From contig MU270105.1 in the NCBI GenBank assembly GCA_021432635.1, positions 160,593 to 224,592 of the forward strand: 64,000 bases of DNA, given 5' to 3'. Position numbers and translations under genes: made by a program. The DNA is from Thozetella sp. PMI_491 (lineage: Eukaryota; Ascomycota; Sordariomycetes; Chaetosphaeriales; Chaetosphaeriaceae). Under the pieces are notes generated by a model. That model saw only the letters and a list, made by a program, of their open reading frames with translations. It was not told the origin of the DNA and did not search any database. Of this stretch, positions 46,078-56,267 are shown piece by piece. The stretch's first letter is position 1; the number at the start of each line of letters is the position of its first letter.

Positions 46078-48110
46078 ATGGCAGTGCTGTTCGCAATCGC
46101 GGCGCTCGCGCTCCCGCGCCTCGCAATGGGCGGGGCCGGCGACATTTGTTATGTTGTGGGTGCCAAAAGTAAGTAGAACATGGCGTCCGTGCTGCGCCTT
46201 CGTGCGTTAACCTCCCTCGAACAGCCGCCCTAGTCAACGACCAACTGTACTTTATGAGCGGGAACTACAGCATCGTGGCGTTCAACGGCCAGCAAATCTT
46301 GCCGAGTGCGTTGCCCTCCCCGTCGCGTCGGGATGTACCGTGCCATTGACTAGGTTCTAGCGGCCTCTCTCTACTCACTAAACCTGACCAACAATTTTCC
46401 CGTTGAGCGATCTATCCCCCAAGGTGTCTTCAGCAATGGGTCAATCGACTCGACCGTCACCGTTGCCTACCAAGACTCGCTGCGTGTCAACACGGGCGAC
46501 TCGAACGGCGCGCTCTGGCACATCAACGACACGCTCTATGTCTTCGGCGGCGGATTCGAGACGAGCTCGGCCACCGACAAGGTATCTGCATATGACACCA
46601 AGTCGAACTCGTGGAAGGACGTCACGGTGTCTGGGGGTAAGTTTAACTTTGGGCATCGCACCTCAGCGCAGTATGTCAGCGTCCCCGACTCCGGCCTGGG
46701 CTTCATCTACGGCGGTGTGTCGCCCTATATGGGAGGGATGATCCGGTTCGACGCCTCAGACCCTGACAATCTCTCGTGGACGAACGAGACGCTGGGCAGC
46801 GGAGCCCACGGCAAGGAGATGCCGAATCTGGAATCCGGGGCGCTGGTGTATATCCCGGCTGGCAAGGAGGGCATGCTCGTGAGTTTCGGCGGGAGCAATG
46901 TAAGTTCGGGCTCTGGACGGGAGGGGAAGGCTCGATTGTATTCGTGCTTTGCTGATGGAGCGGTGCTGCCGACCTAGTTCTCAGCTGGCATCTTTCCGGA
47001 CTGGGGATGGCCTTACGATGCGGACTGGAGCTTGATCTATCTCTACGACATCGCGTCGCACACGTGGTGGAAGCAGAGCGCCTCGGGCACGTATCCCCGG
47101 CACCGAGGGTCCTTCTGCACGGCAGTGACTGCCTCTCCTGACAACGGCGCCTTCCACATCACGACGTACGGCGGATGGAGTCTGAACGACGGGCGTTCGT
47201 ACGAGGAGGTGCATGTGCTGAGCATTCCTTCCTTCACCTGGATCGACGCGTCGGACGTCTCGGATAGCACCAACAAGGAGCGGCAGGCTAACTCGACGGT
47301 CGGCCGCGACAGCCTGCCCAGCGCATGCCAGGTGTACAACAAAGGACAGATGATTGTGCTAGGCGGCAACGTGCGGGCGGGGCCGTTTACGTTCACAAGC
47401 TCCTGCAGCGAGGTGTTTGACCCGGTCCGCGTGCTGGATCTGTCGACCTACTCGTGGCAAACGGGTCTCAAACTCGATGGGACCTACGCGGTGCCTCAGG
47501 TCATCTACGACGCCATCGGCGGCAAGTAAGTCCCTCCCTCCGGGCCGGATTAAGGCTTCCGCTCACACAACTACCCGCTAGCTCCTCCGGGCATGCCACG
47601 GTAACGGCTCCCGCGGCCGGATTTGCCGATCCTACCCTCTCTTCCTTGCTCCAGCAGCGGGTCGCTACGGCGACTAGCACCACTCCCGCCGGTACCACCA
47701 CCACGCCCGCAGGCAGTAACGGCGGTACCGGTAGTACCGGCAGTGACGGCAGCACGGCAGCTTCGACTAGCAGCACGAACACAGGTGCCATTGCCGGGGG
47801 CGTAGTCGGCGGCGTGGTAGGGCTTGCGCTTATAGCAGGAGGGCTGTGGTATTTGCTCCGAAGGCGGAGGACACCCCCGTCGCCGGAGCCGGGCTACGAG
47901 GCGCCTGCGAACGAGTATAAGTACGCAGGCGAGCTGCCCGTGGACCCCCTCCAAATGCCAGGGGAACTGTCGGAGCATGCTAGGCCAGTAGAGATGAGCA
48001 ACACGCAGGTCAGCGAGATGCACGGTTATGGTATGCAGCGACAGGATGCCGGAGGAATGTATGAGCTCCCGGCTGACCCGAACAACGGGGCCTATGAAAG
48101 GCGCGCCTGA
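46078..48110 (+). CDS. Membrane-anchored extracellular kelch-repeat protein
   Basis: Exons 46078-46168, 46225-46305, 46361-46899, 46978-47525 and 47582-48110 give 595 aa. A signal peptide (MAVLFAIAALALPRLAMG) precedes kelch-type beta-propeller repeats. Diagnostic blades include LWHINDTLYVFGGGFE, GLGFIYGGVSPYMGG, MLVSFGGSN, FHITTYGGWSLND and KGQMIVLGGNVR. After the propeller come a Thr/Ser/Gly stalk, one membrane span (GAIAGGVVGGVVGLALIAGGLWYLL), an RRRR stop-transfer and a short cytoplasmic tail. This type-I layout with an external kelch propeller is common in Sordariomycetes; it suggests binding of wall polymers or other ligands, but function is unknown. A GTAAGT...CAG pair at 46637-46666 is too short to be an intron and lies in conserved coding sequence. 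Confidence 0.88.
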
Positions 48111-50337
48111 GGATCGTCCAGGTCAAAGTTCTAGAGTCGGATAGGGAGCTTTTATTTTGCGCATCAATCCCCTTTTAGACGATATAACAACGAATAATAT
48201 GTCTCTCGCGGCTCAAAACACCAGGGTTACGGAAGAGGTGTCGGCGGGTGAGAGCACATCTGGCTCAACCAATTGCATGGCGTGGCGAAGGAGCGAACTA
48301 AGACGCCAAGCTGCGGGACAGCACCCAACAAAGAAATCGTTGGTCCCACCAGGACATAGAGCGGCTGGCGCCTCTCAAAGGGAAGAGCAGTGATGCTAAA
48401 AGATGGGATGGTGGGACCAAGGCTCCCGTGACCACGCTTGGTGCAACTTCGCCAGGCCTCGGCTCGCAGTCTCGGAATCAGGGAAGAAAACGTAGTTCGT
48501 CGCCGGCCATGGCCCCCGGAGTTACCCGAGGCGGTTCGCCTGCGATCCACCACATCGCGATCGCTTTCCCCAGACGGAGAGGGGCCCGCGGTCTGGACCG
48601 GGTTGAGATGGGGTTGCTTCAAGCCGGCCGGAGCTTTGATGTACCGGGATGTCGGTCAGCTGACGGCGCGCCCGCCTGGCCCCACCCGGGAAATCGAGCG
48701 CCGGACGGTGTGTATTGCGCCTAAGGTACGGTTACCTGGGTGCTAGAGCCTGTTTGCTCGCCGAGGGGGCGCCCACGGCCAAGCGCTCGTCCTAAAGCTG
48801 ATGGGCCAGACCTTCCCCCACGGATCGAAGGAGCCAGTCTCGTCTCCATTAGGTGGGGGGAGGACCTACCTTAGGGTGAAGTCTAAGCCGGTTGAGGGTT
48901 GGGGTTGATTCGTTGGGTGCCGGTGGGGGACCCGAGACTGTCGTCACTGCGGGCAGGAATGCTCCACCATCGCGCCCTCTGCTTGCGCAGCAGCTCCCCA
49001 GACAGGCGGCCACGTCAGTAGGTGAGGTAAGGTAGGTAGAAGTGCACCAATGTCTTAGCCGCTGCCGTTGAACGCAGTGCCTCAATTGCTCCAAGACGGC
49101 CTGGCGGAGAGGTAGAGGCAAATTTTTATAACGCGTGCTTGCCCCTCCTCCGCGGTGGCATGACGGTCAGGCGGCCGAAGCCAAGACTAAGGTAGAGAGA
49201 GCTTAGAGCAACCCCGCGTCTGCTGTGGCTGCCTACCAAACCGCGATTGTTCGTGACAGCCACGCTCGGACCGAGGTCAATTGGCGTCTCTTTCCGAGAA
49301 GAACTCGACCCGTCGCCAGGGCAGCCCACACACACTGCCGGCCCTTCCCCTGGAGGGGCATGGGGTTGGCCTTGAAGTCTGCGGCGACTTGCGGCCCCGC
49401 TTCTGCTTCCTGGAATTTATCGCCGTCGAGGTATTGGCCGGGGCTGGCAGCTCCCGGGACATCATCGACGGGAGCCCGGGGGGCCTGTAGGTGGTGTAAT
49501 ATCGTTTCCCCCCCGGCCGAAACACGGTAGGTGGGTGTGGTGAGGATGAAGAGCTGCCCCCGTTCCGAATGCCTGAATGTTCACCGTCCTCAGAAAGCCG
49601 GGCAGCAGGCACCACGGAGTTTCGCATCTGGCCGGGCATGTTGCATGGATGCTCATATAGTCTGACAGGCACCACGCTCGTTACACCACGTAGTCAGCCC
49701 ACGCCTGCGGTGGTGGGGGTGTCTGGAGGCCATTGGGAGGAAGGCCATTAGGAAGAAAAGATACCGTGCAGGCAGGCAGGGGGAATCCCGGCCGAGCCGG
49801 GTCGTGGGCATGCCTATGGGACGCCTATGGGACGCCGAGACAGCAGCGCCGCCTATGAGCGGCTTCCTGTTGTGCGTTGTTTTCTCTGTTCTAGCTGGCG
49901 CTCCCTCTCGTCCTCTCGTCCAAGTCGCTCAATCGCTGGCTGCGTTGAGAGTGGGTCCCGAACCTGCCCGAAGCTCCCGCTTTGCGAAAGTGCCTGCCCC
50001 TCCTTAGCTTCTGTGCCCCTCGCCTCACCCCTCCATCCCGCGCTCGAGCCAAGCCACAGCTTCCCCGATCCGCCTGCTTCACAACTGGGCTCATTTTTTT
50101 TCTACCACGACCTAGAATTGCCTCACCTACTTTCCTTCTTCCCACCTCCTCCTCTTCTCGCCAATTTTCTTCCTCCCTGAGACATTTTTTTTTGGACCTA
50201 CCATCCAGCTCCGAAAGCACGGCATTGCCCGAGAACACCACTTCTTAACAAAGGCATTGCCATACTCAGCTACCCCGCCATCGGCCTCTGCTCTGACGCA
50301 CACCAAACTTTTCGCACCCTGAAAGCTTCACATCACA
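48111..50337. other. 2.2-kb intergenic region upstream of aldolase
   Basis: No gene is supported. The last 500 bases are strongly pyrimidine-rich and form the aldolase promoter and leader. Several CCTAAGGT/ACCTTAGG-type words occur at 48720-48880. Confidence 0.5.
50090..50230 (+). promoter_or_regulatory. Pyrimidine-rich core promoter/leader of FBA1
   Basis: Long C/T runs such as TTTCCTTCTTCCCACCTCC and two T-runs lie 110-250 bp before the aldolase ATG. CT-rich tracts near the transcription start are typical of highly expressed fungal genes; the exact start site is not known. Confidence 0.45.
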
Positions 50338-52283
50338 ATGGGTGTCCTCGACGTGCGTCCAAGCCATTGCTCCCTCCTCCGGTCTTCCCGGGAGGCACTG
50401 CCTACCGGCACTTCTTCTTGCCAGCTTCTGGATAACGATCGCTGACCTCGCTCGCTGCGGATAGGACCTCAAGCTGCCCGTCGGCGTCATCTACGGTGCG
50501 ATCGCCCTGTCGACCGCTCGAACCCCGCCCGAGATCGGGAGCTAACCTGTGCGCACGTGTGTGACCTACAGGCGATGATGTCCTCAAGCTCTTCACCTAC
50601 GCTCGTGAGAAGGGTTTCGCCATCCCTGCCGCCAACGTACCTACATCCTGCCCCTTGCTATTGGAGATGGCGGTGCTAATAGCTAGACCTAGGTCACCTC
50701 CAGCTCCACCGCCGTTGCTGTGCTCGAGGCCGCTCGCGACCAGAAGTCACCCATCATCCTCCAATGCTCCCAGGTTCGCCTGCCCGGCTTGCTACCCGTG
50801 CCTGGTCCGCGGCCGCTGATTCATTACCCAGGGAGGTGCTGCCTACTTTGCCGGCAAGGGCCTTAAGAACAGCGCCGAGAAGCAGGAGGCTTCCGTGACC
50901 GGTGCCGTCGCTGCCGCTCACTACATCCGCGCCGTGGCCCCCGCCTATGGCATCCCGTTCGTGCCCCTTTTTGTTTGCCCTGCCCCGTTCCCACTGGAAA
51001 GCTAACAGTTAGCCTTGCCGCAGCGTTGTCATGCACACCGTAGGTCCTAGTGTCGAGACTGCTGTGGAACTTCACTGACCCTGTAACCACCGGATATAGG
51101 ACCACTGCGCCAAGGTTTGCTTCCTTTCTTGTTATTGGGTGCTTCTGCGCCTCTTAGATCCCCATGGATGCTGACTCGTCACCTAGAAACTCCTTCCCTG
51201 GCTCGATGGTATGCTCGATGAGGACGAGAAGTTCTTCAAGGCCAACGGAACTCCTCTGTTCTCCTCCCACATGATCGACCTTGTACGTATTCCTCCATAC
51301 TGCTGGCTGTTGCCTGCCCTCCCTTTACCTAGCCACTTACTAACACCCGCCCTAGTCTGGTAGGTAAACGTGCGAAAGCGGCTGGCACCCATCACCTCGG
51401 GCACCTCACGTGCTGCTCTGAGGACTCCAGCTACCTCGACCCGCAGAGAGGTTCGAAGGCTAATATGGACATTCAGAGGAGCCGGTCGAGGAGAACATTG
51501 CTACCACTGCCAAGTACCTTAAGCGCGCTGCTCCCATGAAGCAGTGGCTTGAGATGGAGATTGGTATCACCGTGGGTAACCCCCCGCGCGTTTGGCTGGG
51601 ACCCGCTGCTGACCGTGACAGGGTGGCGAGGAGGATGGAGTTAACAATGAGGGAGTCGACAACAACTCCCTCTACACCCAACCCGAGGACATCTACGCCG
51701 TGTACCAGGCCCTGCAGGCCATCTCCCCCTACTGGTCGTGCGCCGCCGGCTTCGGCAACGTCCACGGTGTCTACAGCCCCGGCAACGTCCGCCTCCACCC
51801 CGAGCTGCTCGGCAAGCACCAGACTTTTGTCTCGGGCAAGCTCGGCGGCAAGGACCCCAAGCCCGTCTTCTTCGTCTTCCACGGCGGCTCCGGCTCCACC
51901 AAGGAGGAGTTCCGTGAGGCCATCAGCCACGGTGTCATCAAGGTCAACCTTGACACTGATTTGCAGTGGGGCTACCTTATCGGCAGTAAGTTCCTCGCGT
52001 CGTCCCTGGCAGGACTACACTGACTTGTGTTTCCCTAGTCCGTGACTATGTCACCAAGAACATCGACTACCTGAAGACTCAGGTCGGCAACCCCGAGTAA
52101 GCGCCCCCTCGATATACGAAGCCCGATCTTGAGCCTCGATTGCTAACATGACTCGCTAGGGGTCCTACCAAGCCCAACAAGAAGAAGTACGACCCGCGTG
52201 TCTGGGTTCGCGAGGGTGAGAAGACCATGAAGGCTAGAGTTGAGGAGGCCCTCAAGGACTTCAACGCTGCCGGCCAGTTGTAA
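50338..52283 (+). CDS. FBA1: Fructose-bisphosphate aldolase, class II
   Basis: Thirteen exons give 362 aa: 50338-50352, 50465-50495, 50572-50636, 50693-50773, 50832-50956, 51024-51039, 51100-51114, 51187-51282, 51356-51359, 51477-51571, 51622-51985, 52039-52096 and 52160-52283. The enzyme cleaves fructose-1,6-bisphosphate in glycolysis and joins trioses in gluconeogenesis. Zinc-site and catalytic motifs are present: VVMHTDHCAKKLLPW, EMEIGITGGEEDGV, FGNVHGVY and VFHGGSGSTKEEF. The order and length match yeast Fba1 (359 aa). Exon 9 is only four bases (TCTG). It is needed to encode Ser and the first base of Glu in the conserved DLSEEP; without it the frame is lost. Exons of 15, 31, 16 and 15 nt also occur. 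The gene is cytosolic and probably highly expressed. Confidence 0.95.
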
Positions 52284-52795
52284 ATTGTCCACTATCGCCC
52301 CGCAGCCGGAACATCGCCGAGCATGGGTCTGCTCGGTTCTGGCTGATGGTTACCGTGCTGCTGGATGTGTAGTTCGGATCGCGGCCACGCCTGCTAGGAT
52401 GAGAATGAGCTTTCGGTCCCAAGGTAATACCATTTAGGATGATCGGAGCATTGGAAGGCAACTTGAGGACTCCTTGATGCCCAATGCCGAAATAACAAAA
52501 TCCATTGAGATCCCTTGCTGGCGACTGCACTGCGGAAAAATGCGTGAAGCCACCCAACCCCACCCCCGACATTACATCTCATACTCTGTATCTTTCCACC
52601 TGGATGAATTGTGTCTAAGATTCCCGAGACCAAACAATGTCCCATTGTGAAATGAGCATATCCGGAATGATCAAAACCTGGTCAATGATCAAAGCCTGGT
52701 AACCGCTCACCTATTTACAGCCTTACACCCTATCGACAGCAAGCTCTATTTCGACGAGATTCGCCCGGTATCCTACTCGTACACTTGCACTAACT
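52284..52795. other. Intergenic region between convergent genes
   Basis: This is the 3' flank of FBA1 (+) and of the small membrane-protein gene (-). A GGTCAATGATCAAA/AAACCTGGT-like short duplication occurs near 52672-52700. No gene is supported. Confidence 0.45.
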
Positions 52796-53464
52796 TTACC
52801 CTCGCAAGCTACTAGCCATGCTGGCTGCCTCACTTTTCAGTTGGTCCCAAGAGCTCTGCTCTTGATCTCGGCCCTCGAGCGCCTTGATCTGCTCCCTCAA
52901 CACGTCGGCGCGGAACTTCCGGAAAGCAGCCTCGATCCTAGCCCTGGACTCGGGATCTTTGCTGATAGAGCGCGTCGCTGAACTGGAGCCGACCAGGAAG
53001 CCGCTTTCGCCGCCGAGAAACAGGCCGCTGAGGCCGAAGAAGGTATATGTAGCCACGTCCCCCCATGCAGTAGGCTGGAGAAGCGGCTCGAGATTGGGAA
53101 TGGCCTCTGGCGGCCGAGTCCACCCGTTAGTACGTGCTTCCTCGTGCCCGATCCGGGACGGGGGCAGCATTGACGCACCTTTCCGGCCGCCCGCGAACAC
53201 CACCTCGACAGGCTTCTCGGTAGCCTTGAAGGCATTGAATAGCGCTAGGCGGTTCGCGCGCACGCGCCACGCCAGGGCGAGTCCGATTCCCATACCGATC
53301 AGCGACCCGACCGTCGCACCCGTCGAGACTGTCCGCGCCGCCTGCTTGAGCTTCTCACGGTCGCCCGCCTCGAGGTCCTGCTGGAGATGCTCCTCCGCGA
53401 TGCGGGCAAGCTTCTCGTTCGGGTGGCCCCGGAACGCGGCGAAGGGGGAGTGGTCGTCGTACAT
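52796..53464 (-). CDS. Small protein with two glycine-rich membrane segments, family not recognised
   Basis: Exons 53464-53179 and 53106-52796 give 198 aa. The 72-nt intron (GTGCGT...GTACTAAC...GCCAG) has all signals and is in frame without a stop, so the unspliced form would add 24 residues. The first in-frame ATG gives MYDDHSPFAAFRGHPNEKLA. Features are an amphipathic N-terminus, a Gly-zipper-like span TVGSLIGMGIGLALAW (about 58-73) followed by Arg, a second span YTFFGLSGLFLGGESGFLVG (about 120-139), and a charged, coiled-coil-like C-terminus (ARIEAAFRKFRADVLREQIKALEG). It resembles conserved ascomycete proteins of mitochondrial-membrane type, but I cannot name the family. Confidence 0.7.
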   Translation of the reverse strand: MYDDHSPFAAFRGHPNEKLARIAEEHLQQDLEAGDREKLKQAARTVSTGATVGSLIGMGIGLALAWRVRANRLALFNAFKATEKPVEVVFAGGRKGASMLPPSRIGHEEARTNGWTRPPEAIPNLEPLLQPTAWGDVATYTFFGLSGLFLGGESGFLVGSSSATRSISKDPESRARIEAAFRKFRADVLREQIKALEGRDQEQSSWDQLKSEAASMASSLRG

Positions 53465-55066
53465 GCCGAGAGTCGTTCTGGGTGCGGTTAGATTGACGGG
53501 CTTGACGGGTAAATGTCGTATTGAAGGAAAAGGGGGGGCTGTCTGGGACACATGCCACTAGATGCAGGCGGAGAGCTAGTTGGGGTAGCTGGTGCCGATC
53601 GGGGCTGCAATTGCTCGATGGTCGCTGACTGAGCAGCGGTGCGGCCCGGGTCGATTGCAAAGGTAGCTGGTAGCTGGCCTGTTCCACTGAAGATCTACCC
53701 GGCGCAGCAGCTGGGCAGTTGGCATGCACTTATCTAGGCTTTGTGAGCTATGAGCTCTGCGACCCCTCCTCGGAGTGGTGATGTCATCGAGGCTCGAATG
53801 GGTCGATGCTTGCAGCAGCAGCCCCATGCCCTAGGTGGAGACGACACAAGTTTAATGCAGCTGGCACCCGGAAAAGAGGGTATAGGCATCTACCACAAAT
53901 ATGCCCCTATGCAACGCACGTGTATAGGGTCTATAGCTATACGGCATGCTTGGGCCAATGGGAAAAGGCCCGCTGGTCCGTTCGCCAACCCCTGGCAACA
54001 AGGTGCCATCCCACCCCCACGAAGTCAGCCGGCCAACGGGTTTGCAGCGGTTGCCCTTGCGCTCCCGCTTTATTTCTCCAGATCTATATGTGATGTAATC
54101 GGTTTGACGTAACTATATTTCTAGGTAAAGGTGCTTTTCGCGTCAGTCAGCCTCTAAGTATAGCTTCATAGTAGCATGCTGCGCTGGCTATTGGAGCAAG
54201 CGATTGCGGCCTAGTAGCGTATTTCGTCGTTGTCCCTTGCCAATAACGTTCCTAGTGAACTCTTGACGGCGGCGGGATATTAATGGAATGCTTCTAGCTC
54301 GCTACACACACCCTTATAAGGCTTCTTGTGCTGATAGACAGATGTCTTAAAGTGCGGCCGACAGAACCTCGTCCTAGTTGACCTAAATTTACTTGATAAC
54401 ATCGATTCTCAAGGGTCCAAGGAATTCTGTTTTCTAGGTATATATCTCTCCGATGACATGCTAGACCTCAACTAGGAAGAAAAGGCCGGGTACCTCGAGG
54501 CGTGATTGTGGCGCAACTCTAGTATATGCGGCTAGATCAAGCAACAAGTTAGGCACCCATATTTCACTTGGAGGAATGCGGACATAGCCCCCAACGGGCT
54601 GAGAAGTGCATATACAAATCGTCCAATGAACTCTAATGTGGAACAATACTAGCTTCTTATGGACTGAGAAGTGCACAAACGAAGATCCCCTGAGGTATAA
54701 ATGTAGCAACGCAGCAGCCAGTGAGCTCAAACCATGATATCAGTCCTGCACGGCTTTTGAAATGGTGTTATCTGGAGCCAATTATACCCCAGACTTGGGA
54801 ATCAGGTGTATGCAGGCAGAGTGCCTACACCAGCCAAGTACGTAAGATGAGGCAACTCGTTGGGCGGGCACAAGGCTGTGCCTTTCATGTAATTTCCCTT
54901 CCTCAGAAGACTTTTATTGAGGGGAGGCTTCTCCGTGTCTTAAATCTCCAATTCTTGTTTCAACCGTCCGAGCCGGCTCACCTCGTCAAAGGGAAGTGCT
55001 TACCACCAGAGATCCAGAGCTCTCGAATGAGACCGCCTTCGCGTGTTTGATACACATAATAAAAGC
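53465..55066. other. 1.6-kb intergenic region
   Basis: A GC-rich left end passes into AT-rich DNA after about 54.1 kb. No domain-bearing frame is seen. Confidence 0.45.
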
Positions 55067-56267
55067 ATGTCGATCACGTACTTCGCCCCATCTACTTTGA
55101 GCTCAACTACTACCTCATGGATCCCCATGACAACGACATATGGAGGGCATGGCTCGGGGGCCAATAACTATTGGTGTTATGGGGATTGCAACGCATGGAT
55201 CCCCGACGATGGGCATCACTACTTCGGCTCGGCTCCGCTCCCTCCAGAAGTATCAGCTACTTGGATGTTAAACCAATTCGTAATGTCGGCTTCGCTTGTT
55301 TTCCGGATTGGTCCCTTCGCCGGCTGCCCCGCGCTCTTTAGAGACATCACAACCTTGTCTACCGATGGAATGTCAATGACCGTCTGCTGTCCGAGGTAAG
55401 ATTCGAATCGAAATCCCAATAGGTAATGACCTCGGTGCTGTTCAAGCACCTAGAAACCTGCGGGGGTTAATTGTTTCGTCTTCCTCTAGTGACTACAGCG
55501 CCTTTACTATCTCGGACACCATTTCATGCACATCGATGTTCACAGCTTCGACGTTTGGGTATATGACGGGAGAATTTTTCACTTCGCCCTTGTTCGATTA
55601 TAGCACCATTAGCGGTACTCTGTCTTCGTCGGCTAATGGTGTCTCCATCTCCATTTTCGGCTCCTACATAACAAGTGAGGTATTATCGACCCCTCGCACC
55701 ATCACGGCACCAGCCATATCAGGCTACAACCTTGCCGTGGCTTCAGGCACGGGCAGTTCCACCTCGTCGCCCTCAACAAGCACATCCTCGTCCTCTGTTA
55801 CTGCTACTGCTACCGCTACCGGCACCGCTAGCTGTGACTTCCCGACTTCAGCAATTGCTAGCATAGCCGTCACTTCCTTTATAGGGCTCATCGGTATCTT
55901 GGGATTTGCGGTTGGGGCTTGCCTGTTCATGCGCTCCAGACGCCCTCCCGCTGGTGGACCTCCAGCGGGAGGGCCTCCAACGTCTGGCCCCATGGGTCCC
56001 ACTGGATATTATGGCCAAGGTGCCATGTTCCAAACAGGTGGCCCTCATGCAAGCACTGGCCCTGTATTCGTCAGCCACGGCTCGCCGCCAATGTCAGTTC
56101 CGAGCCCAGAACACAACTGGAGCCCGGCAAAGGCCGATAACGCAGAGTTGTCTGCGTCTCCAAGACCGCAAGATCCGCCTATGATGATTCAGAACTTTGA
56201 CTATAACCATGTACCACCGCACCATTTATCGTCAAACACTCCTCCTATCGCAGAAATTAGGGAATGA
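55067..56267 (+). CDS. Single-pass Ser/Thr-rich membrane protein
   Basis: Exons 55067-55395 and 55490-56267 (94-nt GTAAGA...TAG intron) give 368 aa. The N-terminal part has spaced cysteines (NYWCYGDCNAWIP, GCPALF, TVCCPSDYSAF), then a Ser/Thr stalk (TSSPSTSTSSSSVTATATAT). One membrane span follows (IASIAVTSFIGLIGILGFAVGACLFM). The Pro/Gly-rich cytoplasmic tail begins RPPAGGPPAGGPP. This external domain, stalk, span and tail layout is common in filamentous ascomycetes for proteins of unknown, possibly sensor, function. No signal peptide precedes the first block; a missed upstream exon could supply it. The join rebuilds the usual CCPSDY motif, which supports the splice sites. Confidence 0.78.
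55942..55974. repeat. Perfect 13-bp inverted repeat, 7-nt loop, in coding sequence
   Basis: GCCCTCCCGCTGG at 55942-55954 pairs exactly with CCAGCGGGAGGGC at 55962-55974. The stem-loop encodes the duplicated PPAGG peptide just inside the membrane span of the Ser/Thr-rich protein. Confidence 0.85.

Noticed and set aside
46637-46666. Extra intron in the kelch gene
   Set aside because: Only 30 nt, and removal deletes conserved propeller residues KFNFGHRTSAQ.
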